Source of the DNA: Methanococcoides methylutens
GTDB lineage: Archaea > Halobacteriota > Methanosarcinia > Methanosarcinales > Methanosarcinaceae
Direction: 5' to 3'
NCBI RefSeq assembly: GCF_000765475.1
Contig: NZ_JRHO01000014.1
Location: 575,687 to 639,686, forward strand
DNA length: 64,000 nucleotides
The notes beneath the pieces are model-generated. The model did no database searches. It worked only from the letters and a program-made list of their open reading frames with translations, and was not told the origin of the DNA. This document shows, piece by piece, positions 1 to 9,476 of this stretch (positions are counted from its first letter, which is position 1; each line of letters opens with the position of its first letter). The position numbers and the translations under genes were made by a program.

Positions 1-1113
1 CATTTTTTGTTTAGATCCTAACTTGACCTCATCGCACAGAAGGTGAAGTTTGTTAGATCTGTTCACAACGATCCGGCTGTCGATATTACGATATTCAAGT
101 GCCTTTGTCAGAGGGCGTGGGGTGTAGCGGGAGATGTTCACCTTATCCGGCCTGATCTCTTTCACCCATTCAAGTGTCCTGTCAAAGTCCTCATCAGTCT
201 CTCCGGGAAAACCGACGATAATATCGGTAAATATTGTAAGCTCCGGGAAGACTTCCTTGAAGCGTGCAATGATAACGTTGGTTTCCTCGATACTATGGAA
301 ACGGTTCATTCTTTTCAGGACATCATCCGATGCAGACTGTATTGGAAGGTGAAGTATCTTGTAGATCTTATCAGACCTGAATACCTCGATAAGGTCATCG
401 ATTATAGGCGTCACTGAAAAAGGATTCATCATGCCTACACGCACCTTAAAATTGCCTGGTATCGCCACGATACGCCTCAAAAGTTCTGGCAGCAGTACAT
501 CCCTGTCAGTACCATACTGACCGTTATCCTGCGAGGTCAGCCAGATCTCACGGCATCCTTCCGAAACTGCCATGCGAACATCCTCTACTATTGAATCCGC
601 ATCAAAGGATCTGAGCTTGCCTCTTGCAATCGTCACAATGCAGTAAGCACAGCTGTAATCGCAACCCTGCGAGATCTGGCAGATATGAATATTTGGATTA
701 AACCTTGAATGAGCAGTCTTAAGGAACCCTTCCGGTTCGGTACTTAATAACTGCACCCTTTCACGTGAACCGCCATTACGGGAATCATCAATGACATTCA
801 GGACCTTGCCGATCTTTGCAATGGAATTAACGCCAAGGATATGTGCATCAGGGTTCTTCTCAAGTATTGCTTCCAGTTGCACCTGTGGCATGCATCCGGT
901 AACCACCACATCTACACCTTTGTGTCCAAGATCCTCGATCTTGAAGAGGATCTTCTGTTCGGTGGCATACTTAACAGTACATGTGTTGATCACAACCACA
1001 TCGGCATCCTTTTCATCAACAAGCTCATGCCCAAGACCTCTGACCGAAGCGATCATGATCTCGGACGATGCCTGGTTTGCCGAGCATCCGTATGTTAGGA
1101 CATGTACTTTCAT
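1..1113 (-). CDS. tRNA (N6-L-threonylcarbamoyladenosine(37)-C2)-methylthiotransferase, 3' end cut by window
   Basis: Radical-SAM enzyme of the MiaB/MtaB family that adds a methylthio group to t6A37 of ANN-decoding tRNAs. The visible 371 codons begin at ATG 1113 and run off the window. The N-terminal UPF0004 domain is seen (MKVHVLTYGCSANQASSE, then NTCTVK and TGCMPQ giving three cluster cysteines). The radical SAM motif CDYSCAYC (CX3CX2C) follows near residue 150, and the strand LTSQDNGQYG is typical of the family. The C-terminal TRAM domain would lie outside the window. The archaeal/eukaryotic CDKAL1-like branch is the likely assignment because of the lineage; the substrate is inferred from family. 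Confidence 0.9.
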   Translation of the reverse strand, partial: MKVHVLTYGCSANQASSEIMIASVRGLGHELVDEKDADVVVINTCTVKYATEQKILFKIEDLGHKGVDVVVTGCMPQVQLEAILEKNPDAHILGVNSIAKIGKVLNVIDDSRNGGSRERVQLLSTEPEGFLKTAHSRFNPNIHICQISQGCDYSCAYCIVTIARGKLRSFDADSIVEDVRMAVSEGCREIWLTSQDNGQYGTDRDVLLPELLRRIVAIPGNFKVRVGMMNPFSVTPIIDDLIEVFRSDKIYKILHLPIQSASDDVLKRMNRFHSIEETNVIIARFKEVFPELTIFTDIIVGFPGETDEDFDRTLEWVKEIRPDKVNISRYTPRPLTKALEYRNIDSRIVVNRSNKLHLLCDEVKLGSKQKM

Positions 1114-1124
1114 TTTTAAAAAAA

Positions 1125-2213
1125 TTACAGACGCAACGGAGTATCCTCTTTGTCCCCGATATAGATAGAATCGGTGAACTTTACAACACCGGAACTTCCC
1201 ATGGAAATACTGTTCACTCTTGCATCACCGCCACCAAAGAGGTTGACCTGATGCAGGAACTGACCTGGAGTGATACCTGATGCTGCAAAGATAACATCCT
1301 TGCCAGGCACAAGTTTGTCTGTGTCAAGTATATCATTTATGTTCTCTTCGGTAATACCCATGGTCTTGAGCCTTGGCATTTTCTCTGCCTTTTCCTTTTC
1401 GATCTCTTCATCAGACATTCCATTAGCAACTGATGGAAGGACAAGCCTTGCAAGGACCTTGCCGCCGAGTATCTTTATAGCAGAGGCCGTAAGGACTGCC
1501 TCACCTGAACCGCCTGAACCCATGACAACATGCACACCTGAACCCCTGATAGCCGTTGAAACACCAGGCATCAGGTCACCGTCAGTAACAAGGCTCACAC
1601 GTGCACCGGTTGCACGGATCTCCTTGATCTTGCTCTCGTGGCGTTCCCTGTCAAGGATGACTACGACCAATTCCTCGATGTCCCTGTTAAGTGCCTTTGC
1701 AACGATCTCTAGATTCTGCTTAACAGGAGCATCAAGATCGATCTTCTCATCAGGGTGTTCCTTCTCGTACTTTACGACCTGAGAACCTACCACGATCTTG
1801 TCCATATAGACATCCGGACCGTGGAACAATCCACCTGGTTCTGCCATTGTCATGACCGAGATAGAACCGGGAGTTCCGTCAGCAGTAAGGTTCGTTCCCT
1901 CAAGAGGGTCCACTGCAATATCCACTGCAATGTCACCTTCACCGGTACCGACTTCCTCACCTATGTACAGCATAGGAGCCTCATCGCGCTCACCCTCACC
2001 GATCTTGATAACACCTTTGAAATCAAGACAGTTCAGCATCCTGCGCATGGCTTCCACAGAAACGTGATCGGCATAGTTCTTGTTTCCTCTTCCCATTTGA
2101 TAGGAAGCGGCAATCGCTGCAGCCTCTGTAACGTGAACGAGGCTGGGTAACAAGGCAGTCTCAATAGGACCTGCACTTTTCATCATGTTCTCTGCTGTCT
2201 TTGGGTGAGGCAA
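1125..2213 (-). CDS. glpX: Fructose-1,6-bisphosphatase class II (GlpX-type)
   Basis: Hydrolyses fructose 1,6-bisphosphate to fructose 6-phosphate, the gluconeogenic step. The 362-residue protein has the class II signature: metal-site DPLEGTN near residue 103, the upstream IGEGERDEAPM segment, and the VMGSGGSGEAV loop. Length is normal for GlpX. The gene ends 11 bases before the start of the tRNA methylthiotransferase on the same strand, so the two may be cotranscribed. Many methanogens use a bifunctional FBP aldolase/phosphatase instead, so this copy may be partly redundant; that is inference. Confidence 0.93.
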   Translation of the reverse strand: MPHPKTAENMMKSAGPIETALLPSLVHVTEAAAIAASYQMGRGNKNYADHVSVEAMRRMLNCLDFKGVIKIGEGERDEAPMLYIGEEVGTGEGDIAVDIAVDPLEGTNLTADGTPGSISVMTMAEPGGLFHGPDVYMDKIVVGSQVVKYEKEHPDEKIDLDAPVKQNLEIVAKALNRDIEELVVVILDRERHESKIKEIRATGARVSLVTDGDLMPGVSTAIRGSGVHVVMGSGGSGEAVLTASAIKILGGKVLARLVLPSVANGMSDEEIEKEKAEKMPRLKTMGITEENINDILDTDKLVPGKDVIFAASGITPGQFLHQVNLFGGGDARVNSISMGSSGVVKFTDSIYIGDKEDTPLRL

Positions 2214-2302
2214 AATATCATCTCCAATAAATGTATGTAGCTGACTAATGTTCCAAAACTATTAATATTTTCCACCGGTTCCACTTTTCTGCCGGAGTAC
2301 AC

Positions 2303-2836
2303 TTATTTCAGGACATCCACAAGAGCAACGCGCTCCAGCACAAGCTCAGGGATCTTTTCATCCCCCACTGCATCAAGTTCATCCCCAGTAATGCAGAACT
2401 GTGAAACGATAGCATCCTTTTTGGAATCGGAATAATCCAGTACCGATGCGGGTTCTATTGATCCGGAGAGACCTTCAACAGCACTTTCTGCTGAAACAGT
2501 ATCCCCGATGACGATGAATAACACATTCATCCGACCTTCCGTAAGACCAATTGAAAAGGCTTCACCGATCTGTCGCTTTCCGGAAGCATAGCGCATAATC
2601 TCAACACCAATGTCCTTGGCGACATTTGTACCGTTGTCCATAGAACGCATGGCTTTTTTGATGGCACTATCCACATGTTCCTTGCCTGCGATCCTGTCTG
2701 CATTGATCCCCTGTATGACAACATCATGTTCTGATGCCATTGCGGAGAGTCTTCCCAGATATGAACGCAGATCATCAATGAAAAGTGAACCTTCTACAAG
2801 CCGGATATCCATAGATTTACAGGATGATATTTTCAT
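2303..2836 (-). CDS. cgi121: KEOPS complex subunit Cgi121
   Basis: Small KEOPS subunit (177 residues) that binds Bud32 and helps dock tRNA for t6A synthesis. Recognisable conserved parts are the NADRIAGKEHVDSAIKKAM helix and the stretch GVEIMRYASGKRQIGEAF, which match the archaeal Cgi121/TPRKB fold family. It sits 89 bases upstream of glpX on the same strand. The tRNA methylthiotransferase two genes downstream acts on the t6A made by KEOPS, so the neighbourhood has a functional link. An internal ATG (residue 9) is a possible alternative start. Confidence 0.85.
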   Translation of the reverse strand: MKISSCKSMDIRLVEGSLFIDDLRSYLGRLSAMASEHDVVIQGINADRIAGKEHVDSAIKKAMRSMDNGTNVAKDIGVEIMRYASGKRQIGEAFSIGLTEGRMNVLFIVIGDTVSAESAVEGLSGSIEPASVLDYSDSKKDAIVSQFCITGDELDAVGDEKIPELVLERVALVDVLK

Positions 2837-2993
2837 TCAATAAGTATAACGGTCGGGACCACGAAATGAAAAGAGCAGATATTAAAGCAAAACGTTTATT
2901 CCGCTTCTTTTATTTAGGTTGTCATTTATTAAGCACATTATAATTAGACACTATAATGAGACCATTGATGCTCTTATTTTGAGGAGACCTTTG

Positions 2994-4202
2994 ATGTACC
3001 ATCTGGAATGCATAGAATGCGGTCAAAAGTATACAAAATCAGAAATCATCTATACCTGCAAATGTGGCGGGTTGCTCGATGTTATCTATGACTATTCTGC
3101 TATTAAGATCGATATGCAAAAGCTCCGGACTGAATCACCATCTGTATGGAAATACAGGGCATTATTGCCGATCGAGACAAAACCTGTAAGCATCCAGGAA
3201 GGTGGCACACCACTCTACCGTTGTGATCGGCTTGCTGAAAAGATCGGGATCAAAGAGCTGTACGTCAAACATGAAGGGTTGAATCCAAGCGGTTCTTTCA
3301 AGGACAGGGGAATGACTGTCGGAGTCTCAAAGGGAATAGAGCTTGGGATGAAGACGCTGGCATGTGCATCCACAGGGAACACATCTGCATCCCTTTCCAC
3401 CTACGGTGCTAAAGCAGGACTGCCTGTTATCGTATTGCTTCCGGAAGGGAAGGTAGCCCTTGGAAAAGTAGCACAGGCATTGATACACGGCGCGAAGGTC
3501 TTGAGCATCAGGGGAAATTTCGACGAGGCAGTTGTCCTTGTGCGTCAGCTTTGTGATGAAGAGAAGATCTACCTGCTCAATTCCATCAATCCATACAGAC
3601 TTGAAGGCCAGAAAACCATTGGTCATGAGATCGTTGACCAGCTTGGTTTCAATGTTCCTGACAGGGTCGTTGTTCCGGTAGGTAATGCAGGAAATGTTGC
3701 TGCTATCTACAAAGGCTTCAAAGAGTTCATGACACTTGGGATCACAGACCGTGTCCCGAAAATGACGGGCATCCAGACCGAAGGGGCCTGCCCAGTCACA
3801 AAAGCATTCAAAAAAGGTACTGAAGATATTGTTCCTGAAAAGAACCCCGAGACCATTGCAACGGCAATACGCATAGGCAACCCGGTCAATGCAAAAAAGG
3901 CATTAAGGGCGATCTATGAGTCAGGTGGAAATTCAGAAGCAGTGTCAGACGAAGAGCTTGTAGAGGCACAAAAAGACCTTGCGCAACTTGAAGGGATCGG
4001 TGTCGAACCTGCAAGTGCAACTTCCGTGGCAGGACTTAAAAAACTTGTAGATGCAGGCGTCATTGGTCATGATGAAACGGTCGTATGTGTTACAACGGGT
4101 CACCTGCTAAAGGACCCTGAAGAAGTCATTAATATATCTGCAGAACCAATTACAGTAGATGCTAATATTGAAGCTGTCCGCAAGGCGGTTTTCTCCAAAT
4201 AA
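2994..4202 (+). CDS. thrC: Threonine synthase
   Basis: PLP enzyme converting O-phosphohomoserine to threonine. I place the start at ATG 2994, not the longer in-frame ATG at 2919, because GAGGAG lies 7 bases upstream and the protein then begins with the usual MYHLECIECG zinc-ribbon segment (Cys pairs CIECG and CKCGG). The PLP lysine is in NPSGSFKDRGM, and STGNTSASLS and the glycine-rich PVGNAGN loop bind the phosphate. The 402-residue length is normal. The promoter lies in the 157-base gap to the divergent cgi121. Confidence 0.93.
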   Translation: MYHLECIECGQKYTKSEIIYTCKCGGLLDVIYDYSAIKIDMQKLRTESPSVWKYRALLPIETKPVSIQEGGTPLYRCDRLAEKIGIKELYVKHEGLNPSGSFKDRGMTVGVSKGIELGMKTLACASTGNTSASLSTYGAKAGLPVIVLLPEGKVALGKVAQALIHGAKVLSIRGNFDEAVVLVRQLCDEEKIYLLNSINPYRLEGQKTIGHEIVDQLGFNVPDRVVVPVGNAGNVAAIYKGFKEFMTLGITDRVPKMTGIQTEGACPVTKAFKKGTEDIVPEKNPETIATAIRIGNPVNAKKALRAIYESGGNSEAVSDEELVEAQKDLAQLEGIGVEPASATSVAGLKKLVDAGVIGHDETVVCVTTGHLLKDPEEVINISAEPITVDANIEAVRKAVFSK

Positions 4203-4244
4203 CAAAATCTCCGGATTACAAAAATTGTTGGAACGGTGTTATTC

Positions 4245-7127
4245 ATGCAACAAGATTATATTTCACGTGATATCGAACAGAAATGGCAGCAAAAATGGAA
4301 TGAAAGCGGCGTATTTGAAGCTGAACCTGATGAACGCGAAAAGTTCTTCATTACAATTCCATACCCCTATCTGAACGGGAACCTGCATGCCGGACACACA
4401 AGGACATTCACCATTGGTGATGTTGTTGCAAGGCACAAGAGGATGCATGGATATAATGTCCTGTACCCAATGGGATTCCACGTAACAGGAACACCTATAG
4501 TCGGACTTGCCGAACTTATCCAGAACAAGGATCCTGAGACCATGAAGGTCTATTCCCAGTTCCACGGCATACCAATGGAAACATTGACGGGACTTGACAC
4601 ACCTGAGAAGATCGTGGAATACTTCAGTGTGGAAGCTGAGAGGTCCATGCGTTCCATAGGTTATTCTGTTGACTGGAGACGCAAGTTCACGACAACCGAT
4701 CCAACTTACAAGAAGTTCATTGAATGGCAATTCAACCTCTTATATGAAAAAGACCTCATTGTAAAGGGTTCCCACCCTGTAAAATGGTGTCCTAATGACA
4801 ACAACCCTGTGGAAGACCATGACATTCTCCACGGTGAAGAGGCAACTATTGTCGATTATACCCTTATAAAGTTCAAGTTCGATGATATTGTACTGCCCTG
4901 TGCCACCCTCAGGCCTGAAACTACCTTCGGTGTAACGAACCTCTGGATAAATCCGGACCTGGAACACGTTAAGATCAAGGTCACATTCGAAGGCAGGGAA
5001 GAGTTCTGGGTCGTCAGCAAGGAAGCATACCACAAGCTCACTTTTACTGACAGGGAAGTAGAGTTCATCGAAGACGTGGATGCAAAGTCACTTATCGGTA
5101 TCAAAGTGAAGAACCCGCTTACAGGAGCAGAGGTCATCACCCTTCCGGCATCCTTTGTAAAAGGCGAGAACGGAAGCGGTATCGTCATGAGCGTACCATC
5201 ACATGCACCTTATGATTATCTCGCTGTACGTGACCTTTACGACAAGGACCTCAGCGAATATGGTATTACAGAAGACCTTCGAGACATTAAGTTCATCTCC
5301 CTCATCAAGGTCCCGGAGTTCGGGGAGCTTCCGGCTATAGAAGCTGTGGAACAGTTCAACGTTAAGGATCAGAAAGACCCTAAGGCAGAGGAAGCAACAA
5401 AGATGGTCTATCGCCGTGAGTTCCACGGCGGTGTGCTTAAAGAGAACACCGGAAAGTATGCAGGAATGCCAGTCTCCAAGATCAAGGATGTGCTAACTAG
5501 AGACCTCATCGAGCAGGGGCTTGGAGAAGTTTTCTATGAGTTCAGTGAACCTGTTGTCTGCCGCTGCGGAACTCCATGTGTTGTCAATATGGTCAAGGGA
5601 CAGTGGTTCCTGAACTACTCCAGCCCGGAGTGGAAGGATAAGGTCTACCGTTGCATCGAGAATATGGACATCATACCTGAGGAACTAAGGGTCGAGTTCA
5701 ATAATAAGGTAGACTGGCTCAAGGACAAAGCATGCGCCAGGAAGAAAGGGCTTGGTACACTTTTGCCATTTGACAAGGACTGGCTTATCGAATCCCTCGG
5801 AGATTCCACCATCTATATGTCCTACTATATCGTTGCCAAGTTCATAGCACAAGGCATTGGAACGGAACAGTTGGTTCCTGAACTATTCGACTATGTCCTT
5901 CTTGGAAAAGGAACTATTGAGGATGCCGAGGCAAAGAGTGGGGTCAGTTCAGATATTCTTGAGCAGATCCGCAGTGATTTCGAATACTGGTATCCTGTTG
6001 ACCTGAGATCATCAGGCAAGGACCTGATACCAAACCACCTTCTCTTCTTCCTGTTCCACCATGTTGCGATCTTCGAGGAGGAAAAATGGCCTCGTGCGAT
6101 AGCCATCAACGGCTTTGTATCGCTGGAAGGAAAGAAGATGAGCAAGTCCAAGGGACCATTGCTTACCCTCAATGACGCGATTGCCAATTATGGTGCGGAC
6201 ATATCCAGGATGTACATTCTGTCCAGTGCTGAACAGATGCAGGATGCGGACTGGAAGAACAGCGGCATCGAATCTGCAAGAAAGCAGATAGACAGGTATT
6301 ACAAGCTTGCAAAGGACATCATAGAATCCGGTGCCGCATCAGGCATTGGTAGTGATATGAAAGGTATCGACAGGTGGATGCAGAGCAGACTGCAACAGCG
6401 TATCCATGAGACGAATGAAGCCCTGGATACCATAAAGACAAGAAATGCGTTGCAGAATTCTTTCTTCCTGCTGCTCAATGATCTGAAGTGGTATCAGAAG
6501 CGTGGCGGAAGCATACTTCTCTACGATGTACTTGAGACATGGGTACGCCTTATGGCACCGTTCACCCCTCACGTCTGTGAAGAGATATGGGAAGCAATGG
6601 GCAAAGAATCCATGGTTTCTCTTGAAGCATATCCAGTATACGATGAAACACTTGTAGACAACCGTGCTGAGTTTGCAGAAGAGCTGATCAGCAGCACACT
6701 ATCAGATGTTGATGAGATCATAAGGGTTACAAAGCTCACACCTCAGAGAGCGATCCTTTACACAGCACCAGAATGGAAAACAACAGCCTTCAAGACAGCA
6801 CTCTCAATGCAGAAAGAAGGCTCCCTTAACCCCGGCGTACTGATAAAGGGATTAATGAGCGATCCGGAGATGAGACGCTATGGAAAAGAAGTGTCCAAGT
6901 TTGCACAGAAACTTGTCACAGACATCACATCCATGAGCGAGGATACGTTCAACACACTGGCAAACTTTGATCTTGATGAGAAGGTCGCCCTTGAAGAGAA
7001 CATAGAGTTCTTTGAAAAGGAGATAGGATGCCCGGTAGACGTATATTCAGCTGACAATGCAGAATATGATCCCGAGAACAAAGCAAGATTTGCTTTCCCA
7101 TTAAGGCCGGCGATCTATCTGGAATAA
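4245..7127 (+). CDS. leuS: Leucyl-tRNA synthetase, archaeal type
   Basis: Class I synthetase charging tRNA-Leu (960 residues). The HIGH motif appears as LNGNLHAGH near residue 45 and the KMSKS motif as GKKMSKSKG near residue 633. A CP1 editing insertion lies between them (residues about 170-440, with the TLRPETTFG editing motif). The archaeal C-terminal domain is present. ATG 4245 is chosen because GGTG sits 6 bases before it; an upstream GTG at 4236 is in frame but overlaps that site. It follows thrC by about 42 bases and may be cotranscribed. Confidence 0.95.
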   Translation: MQQDYISRDIEQKWQQKWNESGVFEAEPDEREKFFITIPYPYLNGNLHAGHTRTFTIGDVVARHKRMHGYNVLYPMGFHVTGTPIVGLAELIQNKDPETMKVYSQFHGIPMETLTGLDTPEKIVEYFSVEAERSMRSIGYSVDWRRKFTTTDPTYKKFIEWQFNLLYEKDLIVKGSHPVKWCPNDNNPVEDHDILHGEEATIVDYTLIKFKFDDIVLPCATLRPETTFGVTNLWINPDLEHVKIKVTFEGREEFWVVSKEAYHKLTFTDREVEFIEDVDAKSLIGIKVKNPLTGAEVITLPASFVKGENGSGIVMSVPSHAPYDYLAVRDLYDKDLSEYGITEDLRDIKFISLIKVPEFGELPAIEAVEQFNVKDQKDPKAEEATKMVYRREFHGGVLKENTGKYAGMPVSKIKDVLTRDLIEQGLGEVFYEFSEPVVCRCGTPCVVNMVKGQWFLNYSSPEWKDKVYRCIENMDIIPEELRVEFNNKVDWLKDKACARKKGLGTLLPFDKDWLIESLGDSTIYMSYYIVAKFIAQGIGTEQLVPELFDYVLLGKGTIEDAEAKSGVSSDILEQIRSDFEYWYPVDLRSSGKDLIPNHLLFFLFHHVAIFEEEKWPRAIAINGFVSLEGKKMSKSKGPLLTLNDAIANYGADISRMYILSSAEQMQDADWKNSGIESARKQIDRYYKLAKDIIESGAASGIGSDMKGIDRWMQSRLQQRIHETNEALDTIKTRNALQNSFFLLLNDLKWYQKRGGSILLYDVLETWVRLMAPFTPHVCEEIWEAMGKESMVSLEAYPVYDETLVDNRAEFAEELISSTLSDVDEIIRVTKLTPQRAILYTAPEWKTTAFKTALSMQKEGSLNPGVLIKGLMSDPEMRRYGKEVSKFAQKLVTDITSMSEDTFNTLANFDLDEKVALEENIEFFEKEIGCPVDVYSADNAEYDPENKARFAFPLRPAIYLE

Positions 7128-7128
7128 G

Positions 7129-7166
7129 GTGAAAGGGGCATCCCTTCACCACTATTTATTTTTGCA
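7129..7166 (+). terminator. Terminator of leuS
   Basis: A hairpin (GGTGAAAGGG / CCCTTCACC with one bulged A, loop GCAT) starts directly after the leuS stop codon and is followed by the T-rich stretch ACTATTTATTTTTG. A second imperfect structure follows at about 7220-7259 (arms CTTGCCAA and TTGGCAAG), with GATCGACTT repeated inside it. Confidence 0.6.
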
Positions 7167-7295
7167 GAACGTATTCTTACAGAAGGTATTTTTACCGGAT
7201 AAACTACAGAGAAGATCGACTTGCCAATTCGATCGACTTAGAGAAGTTATTTTGGCAAGCCCTATTTAGATAATAGTTGCTTAAATAAAAAATAT

Positions 7296-7904
7296 TTAAA
7301 TGAGAGTTACCTGTTTGGTCTTAGGTATGAGACCACTCAGATCGGACATGTCCTTTGTCAGTGCAATGAGAACAGAACCTTTCAGCGCAATGAACTCTTC
7401 TTTGGCTGAATATTTGTCCGCTTCATATGCAGGATCATGATCAGGGACCGTCATCCGTGTAATAGACCTTCGAAGATCGCGAATGTCCTTCCCGGTTGTT
7501 TCTTTGACAGTTAACAGAGAACGGCGATAATTCCTTATATGCGAATCATTGATCCCCATCATCTTTAGCTCTTCCTTGAAGACAGGTCTCTCAAATATGG
7601 AAGATAAGATGCAAACGGCTGCCGGAAAACGAACATCCGGCTCAAGTGTATGAAGATGTTTAGTCATCAGGGAATAAATATCATTATTCAACGATTCAGA
7701 ACCTTCTACACACACATAGATCTTTGATGGAGGTATTTCCACCTCATTGAGCTTGTGCATATCCCTCAGTGCACGAAGATAACCTGTCAGGATAAGGCGA
7801 TGCTCATCAAACCCCTCTGCTTTCAGCTCCCTGCTGATCCCACTGATGGACAATTGCTTCTTTTCAAGTATCCTGCATATCTTCGTGTAGAGGTCTTCAG
7901 ACAT
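7296..7904 (-). CDS. Hypothetical protein, possible winged-helix regulator
   Basis: Unrecognised 202-residue protein. The N-terminal 60 residues (SEDLYTKICRILEKKQLSIS, then a basic helix) resemble a winged helix-turn-helix with a wing ending in KIYVCVEG. The remainder is helical with an arginine-rich segment SHIRNYRRSLL. ATG 7904 is preferred to the ATG-like start at 7952 because the 16 extra codons overlap a perfect palindrome that looks regulatory. There is no Shine-Dalgarno sequence. It is transcribed divergently from the regulator gene at 8141. A DNA-binding role is inferred from the fold only. Confidence 0.6.
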   Translation of the reverse strand: MSEDLYTKICRILEKKQLSISGISRELKAEGFDEHRLILTGYLRALRDMHKLNEVEIPPSKIYVCVEGSESLNNDIYSLMTKHLHTLEPDVRFPAAVCILSSIFERPVFKEELKMMGINDSHIRNYRRSLLTVKETTGKDIRDLRRSITRMTVPDHDPAYEADKYSAKEEFIALKGSVLIALTKDMSDLSGLIPKTKQVTLI

Positions 7905-7912
7905 AATATCTA

Positions 7913-7924
7913 ACCAATATTGGT
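7913..7924. promoter_or_regulatory. Palindrome upstream of the 202-residue gene, possible operator
   Basis: ACCAATATTGGT is a perfect 12-base palindrome 8 bases upstream of the start codon at 7904. A related half-site CCAATTTT (minus strand) and a TATA-like ACATTTATCC lie further upstream, so the palindrome would fall near the transcription start. Autoregulation is inference. Confidence 0.35.
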
Positions 7925-8140
7925 AACAAAATTGGATAAATGTATCGGTCAATTAAAATGATGTAGAATTTCTAACAAAACCACTCCACAACAACAAAAG
8001 ATCCGGCCTGTAAACACCCTTGCCACAACACATTTATTTAGTTAGAGTTGCATATGTACCAAAGCTAAGTTAACAATCGAACTGGATTCATATCTATCAT
8101 ATTGTATTATCCCCCCTAAGTACCCTAATAAGAGGTATTA

Positions 8141-8653
8141 ATGATGCCCAAAAGGACTCGAATTATAAATGATCCCTCAGAACTAGTTCCCCTTCTCCAA
8201 ACCTTTCAGTCAGGACAACATAAACAGGTCTTCAATCTTCTTTTGGTTGAATGGATGACAAAAGGAGACCTGGAAGAAAAAATGGGTTGTGATGTTTCTG
8301 AAAGTATCACAATATTGAAAGAATGTGGCTTGCTCGAAAGCCAGTGGCATATGCCAGAACCAGGTAAAAAACCTGAAAAAGAGTACCATTCATCCTATTC
8401 TAAAGTGCAAACAAATTTCCAGTGTTCTTTTGAAGATCTAAGTGAAATTATTATGCTCACATTCCACCCTTATGAAGAAATAAAAGACATGATCGAAGAA
8501 CTGGAAGAACTTGTGGAAAAGGGCAATCACTCAATGAGCAGCTTGACACGTGCAATGAACAAGAGTCCAATATATGTTCGTTCTCTGGCAAGAAGGTCAC
8601 CCAAACTCACTGTTATGGGACAAAGACTCAAGATCAATGAGGAAACTGAATGA
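8141..8653 (+). CDS. ArsR-like winged-helix transcriptional regulator
   Basis: A 170-residue protein whose central part (HKQVFNLLLVEWMTKGDLEE, then KMGCDVSESITILKECGLLE) reads as a winged helix-turn-helix, followed by a wing with EKEYHSSYSKVQ. The C-terminal half (EEIKDMIEELEELVEKGN, then SLTRAMNKSPIYVRSLARRS) looks like a second small helical DNA-binding unit. GAGGT lies 4 bases upstream of the ATG. Its stop overlaps the next gene by 4 bases (ATGA), so the two form an operon of regulators. Target genes are unknown. Confidence 0.65.
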   Translation: MMPKRTRIINDPSELVPLLQTFQSGQHKQVFNLLLVEWMTKGDLEEKMGCDVSESITILKECGLLESQWHMPEPGKKPEKEYHSSYSKVQTNFQCSFEDLSEIIMLTFHPYEEIKDMIEELEELVEKGNHSMSSLTRAMNKSPIYVRSLARRSPKLTVMGQRLKINEETE

Positions 8654-9438
8654 TAGATATTCTCCAAAGCAAAAGCGGCATAACTAAATTTCAAATCCTG
8701 ACAGAAGTTGCTGCTCATCAGCCTAACGTTCGTCAAAAAGAAATTGCTGAAAAGATCGGTGTGACACCACAAGCAGTATCCGAATACATCAAGGAACTTA
8801 CAGCAGAAGGTTTCATTTATTCAGATGGAAGGGTGAGATATCGGATCACGAAAAAGGGCGTGGAATGGGTACTGGAAAATGCTGCTGATATGAAACGCTA
8901 TGCTAATTTTGTCATGAGTGACATCATCAGCCATGTTTCTACGTGGACGGCTATCGCAGATGAAGATATTGAAAAGGGGGAAAATGTATATCTTCAGATG
9001 AGAAACGGATTGCTTTATGTGAGCAAAAGTATTGAGACCGGTGCAACTGGAATGACCATATCTGCTGCTGAGAAAGGCGATGATGTAGGTGTTACCAACC
9101 TTTTAGGCATGATAGATCTTGAAAATGCCAGTATTACTGTCTGCAAGGTACCACGCAGTGAACGTGGTGGATCACGCAATGTCGACCTGGAGAGGTTACA
9201 AAAACTTGCCAGTTCAAAATCTTATATAGCAGCCATAGGTGTCGAATCCCTCGTTGCGTTGAAGAAGATCGACATTACCCCGGATGTCATGTACGGAGCA
9301 AAAGAATCCGTTGTAGAAGCAGCTTTCCACGGATTATCTTCCCTTGTGCTTGCTATTGATGAAGAAGTGCCCCAGATCATGAGCAGATTGGAAATGGAAA
9401 ATCTGGATTACGAACTAGTTGACCTTAACCTGCAATGA
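8650..9438 (+). CDS. MarR-type helix-turn-helix regulator with C-terminal ligand-like domain
   Basis: A 262-residue protein. Residues 20-75 form a clear winged helix (QKEIAEKIGVTPQAVSEYIK, then AEGFIYSDGRVRYRITKKG). The remaining 180 residues are an alpha/beta domain of a type found after such HTH domains in methanogens, with SIETGATGMTISAAEKGDDV and a VPRSERGGSRN segment, possibly sensing a small molecule. Translationally coupled to the upstream regulator (ATGA overlap). Function beyond DNA binding is not visible. Confidence 0.7.
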   Translation: MIDILQSKSGITKFQILTEVAAHQPNVRQKEIAEKIGVTPQAVSEYIKELTAEGFIYSDGRVRYRITKKGVEWVLENAADMKRYANFVMSDIISHVSTWTAIADEDIEKGENVYLQMRNGLLYVSKSIETGATGMTISAAEKGDDVGVTNLLGMIDLENASITVCKVPRSERGGSRNVDLERLQKLASSKSYIAAIGVESLVALKKIDITPDVMYGAKESVVEAAFHGLSSLVLAIDEEVPQIMSRLEMENLDYELVDLNLQ

Positions 9439-9476
9439 AATAGCAACAGCATGTTATGAATAGATAAGGGATCGAT

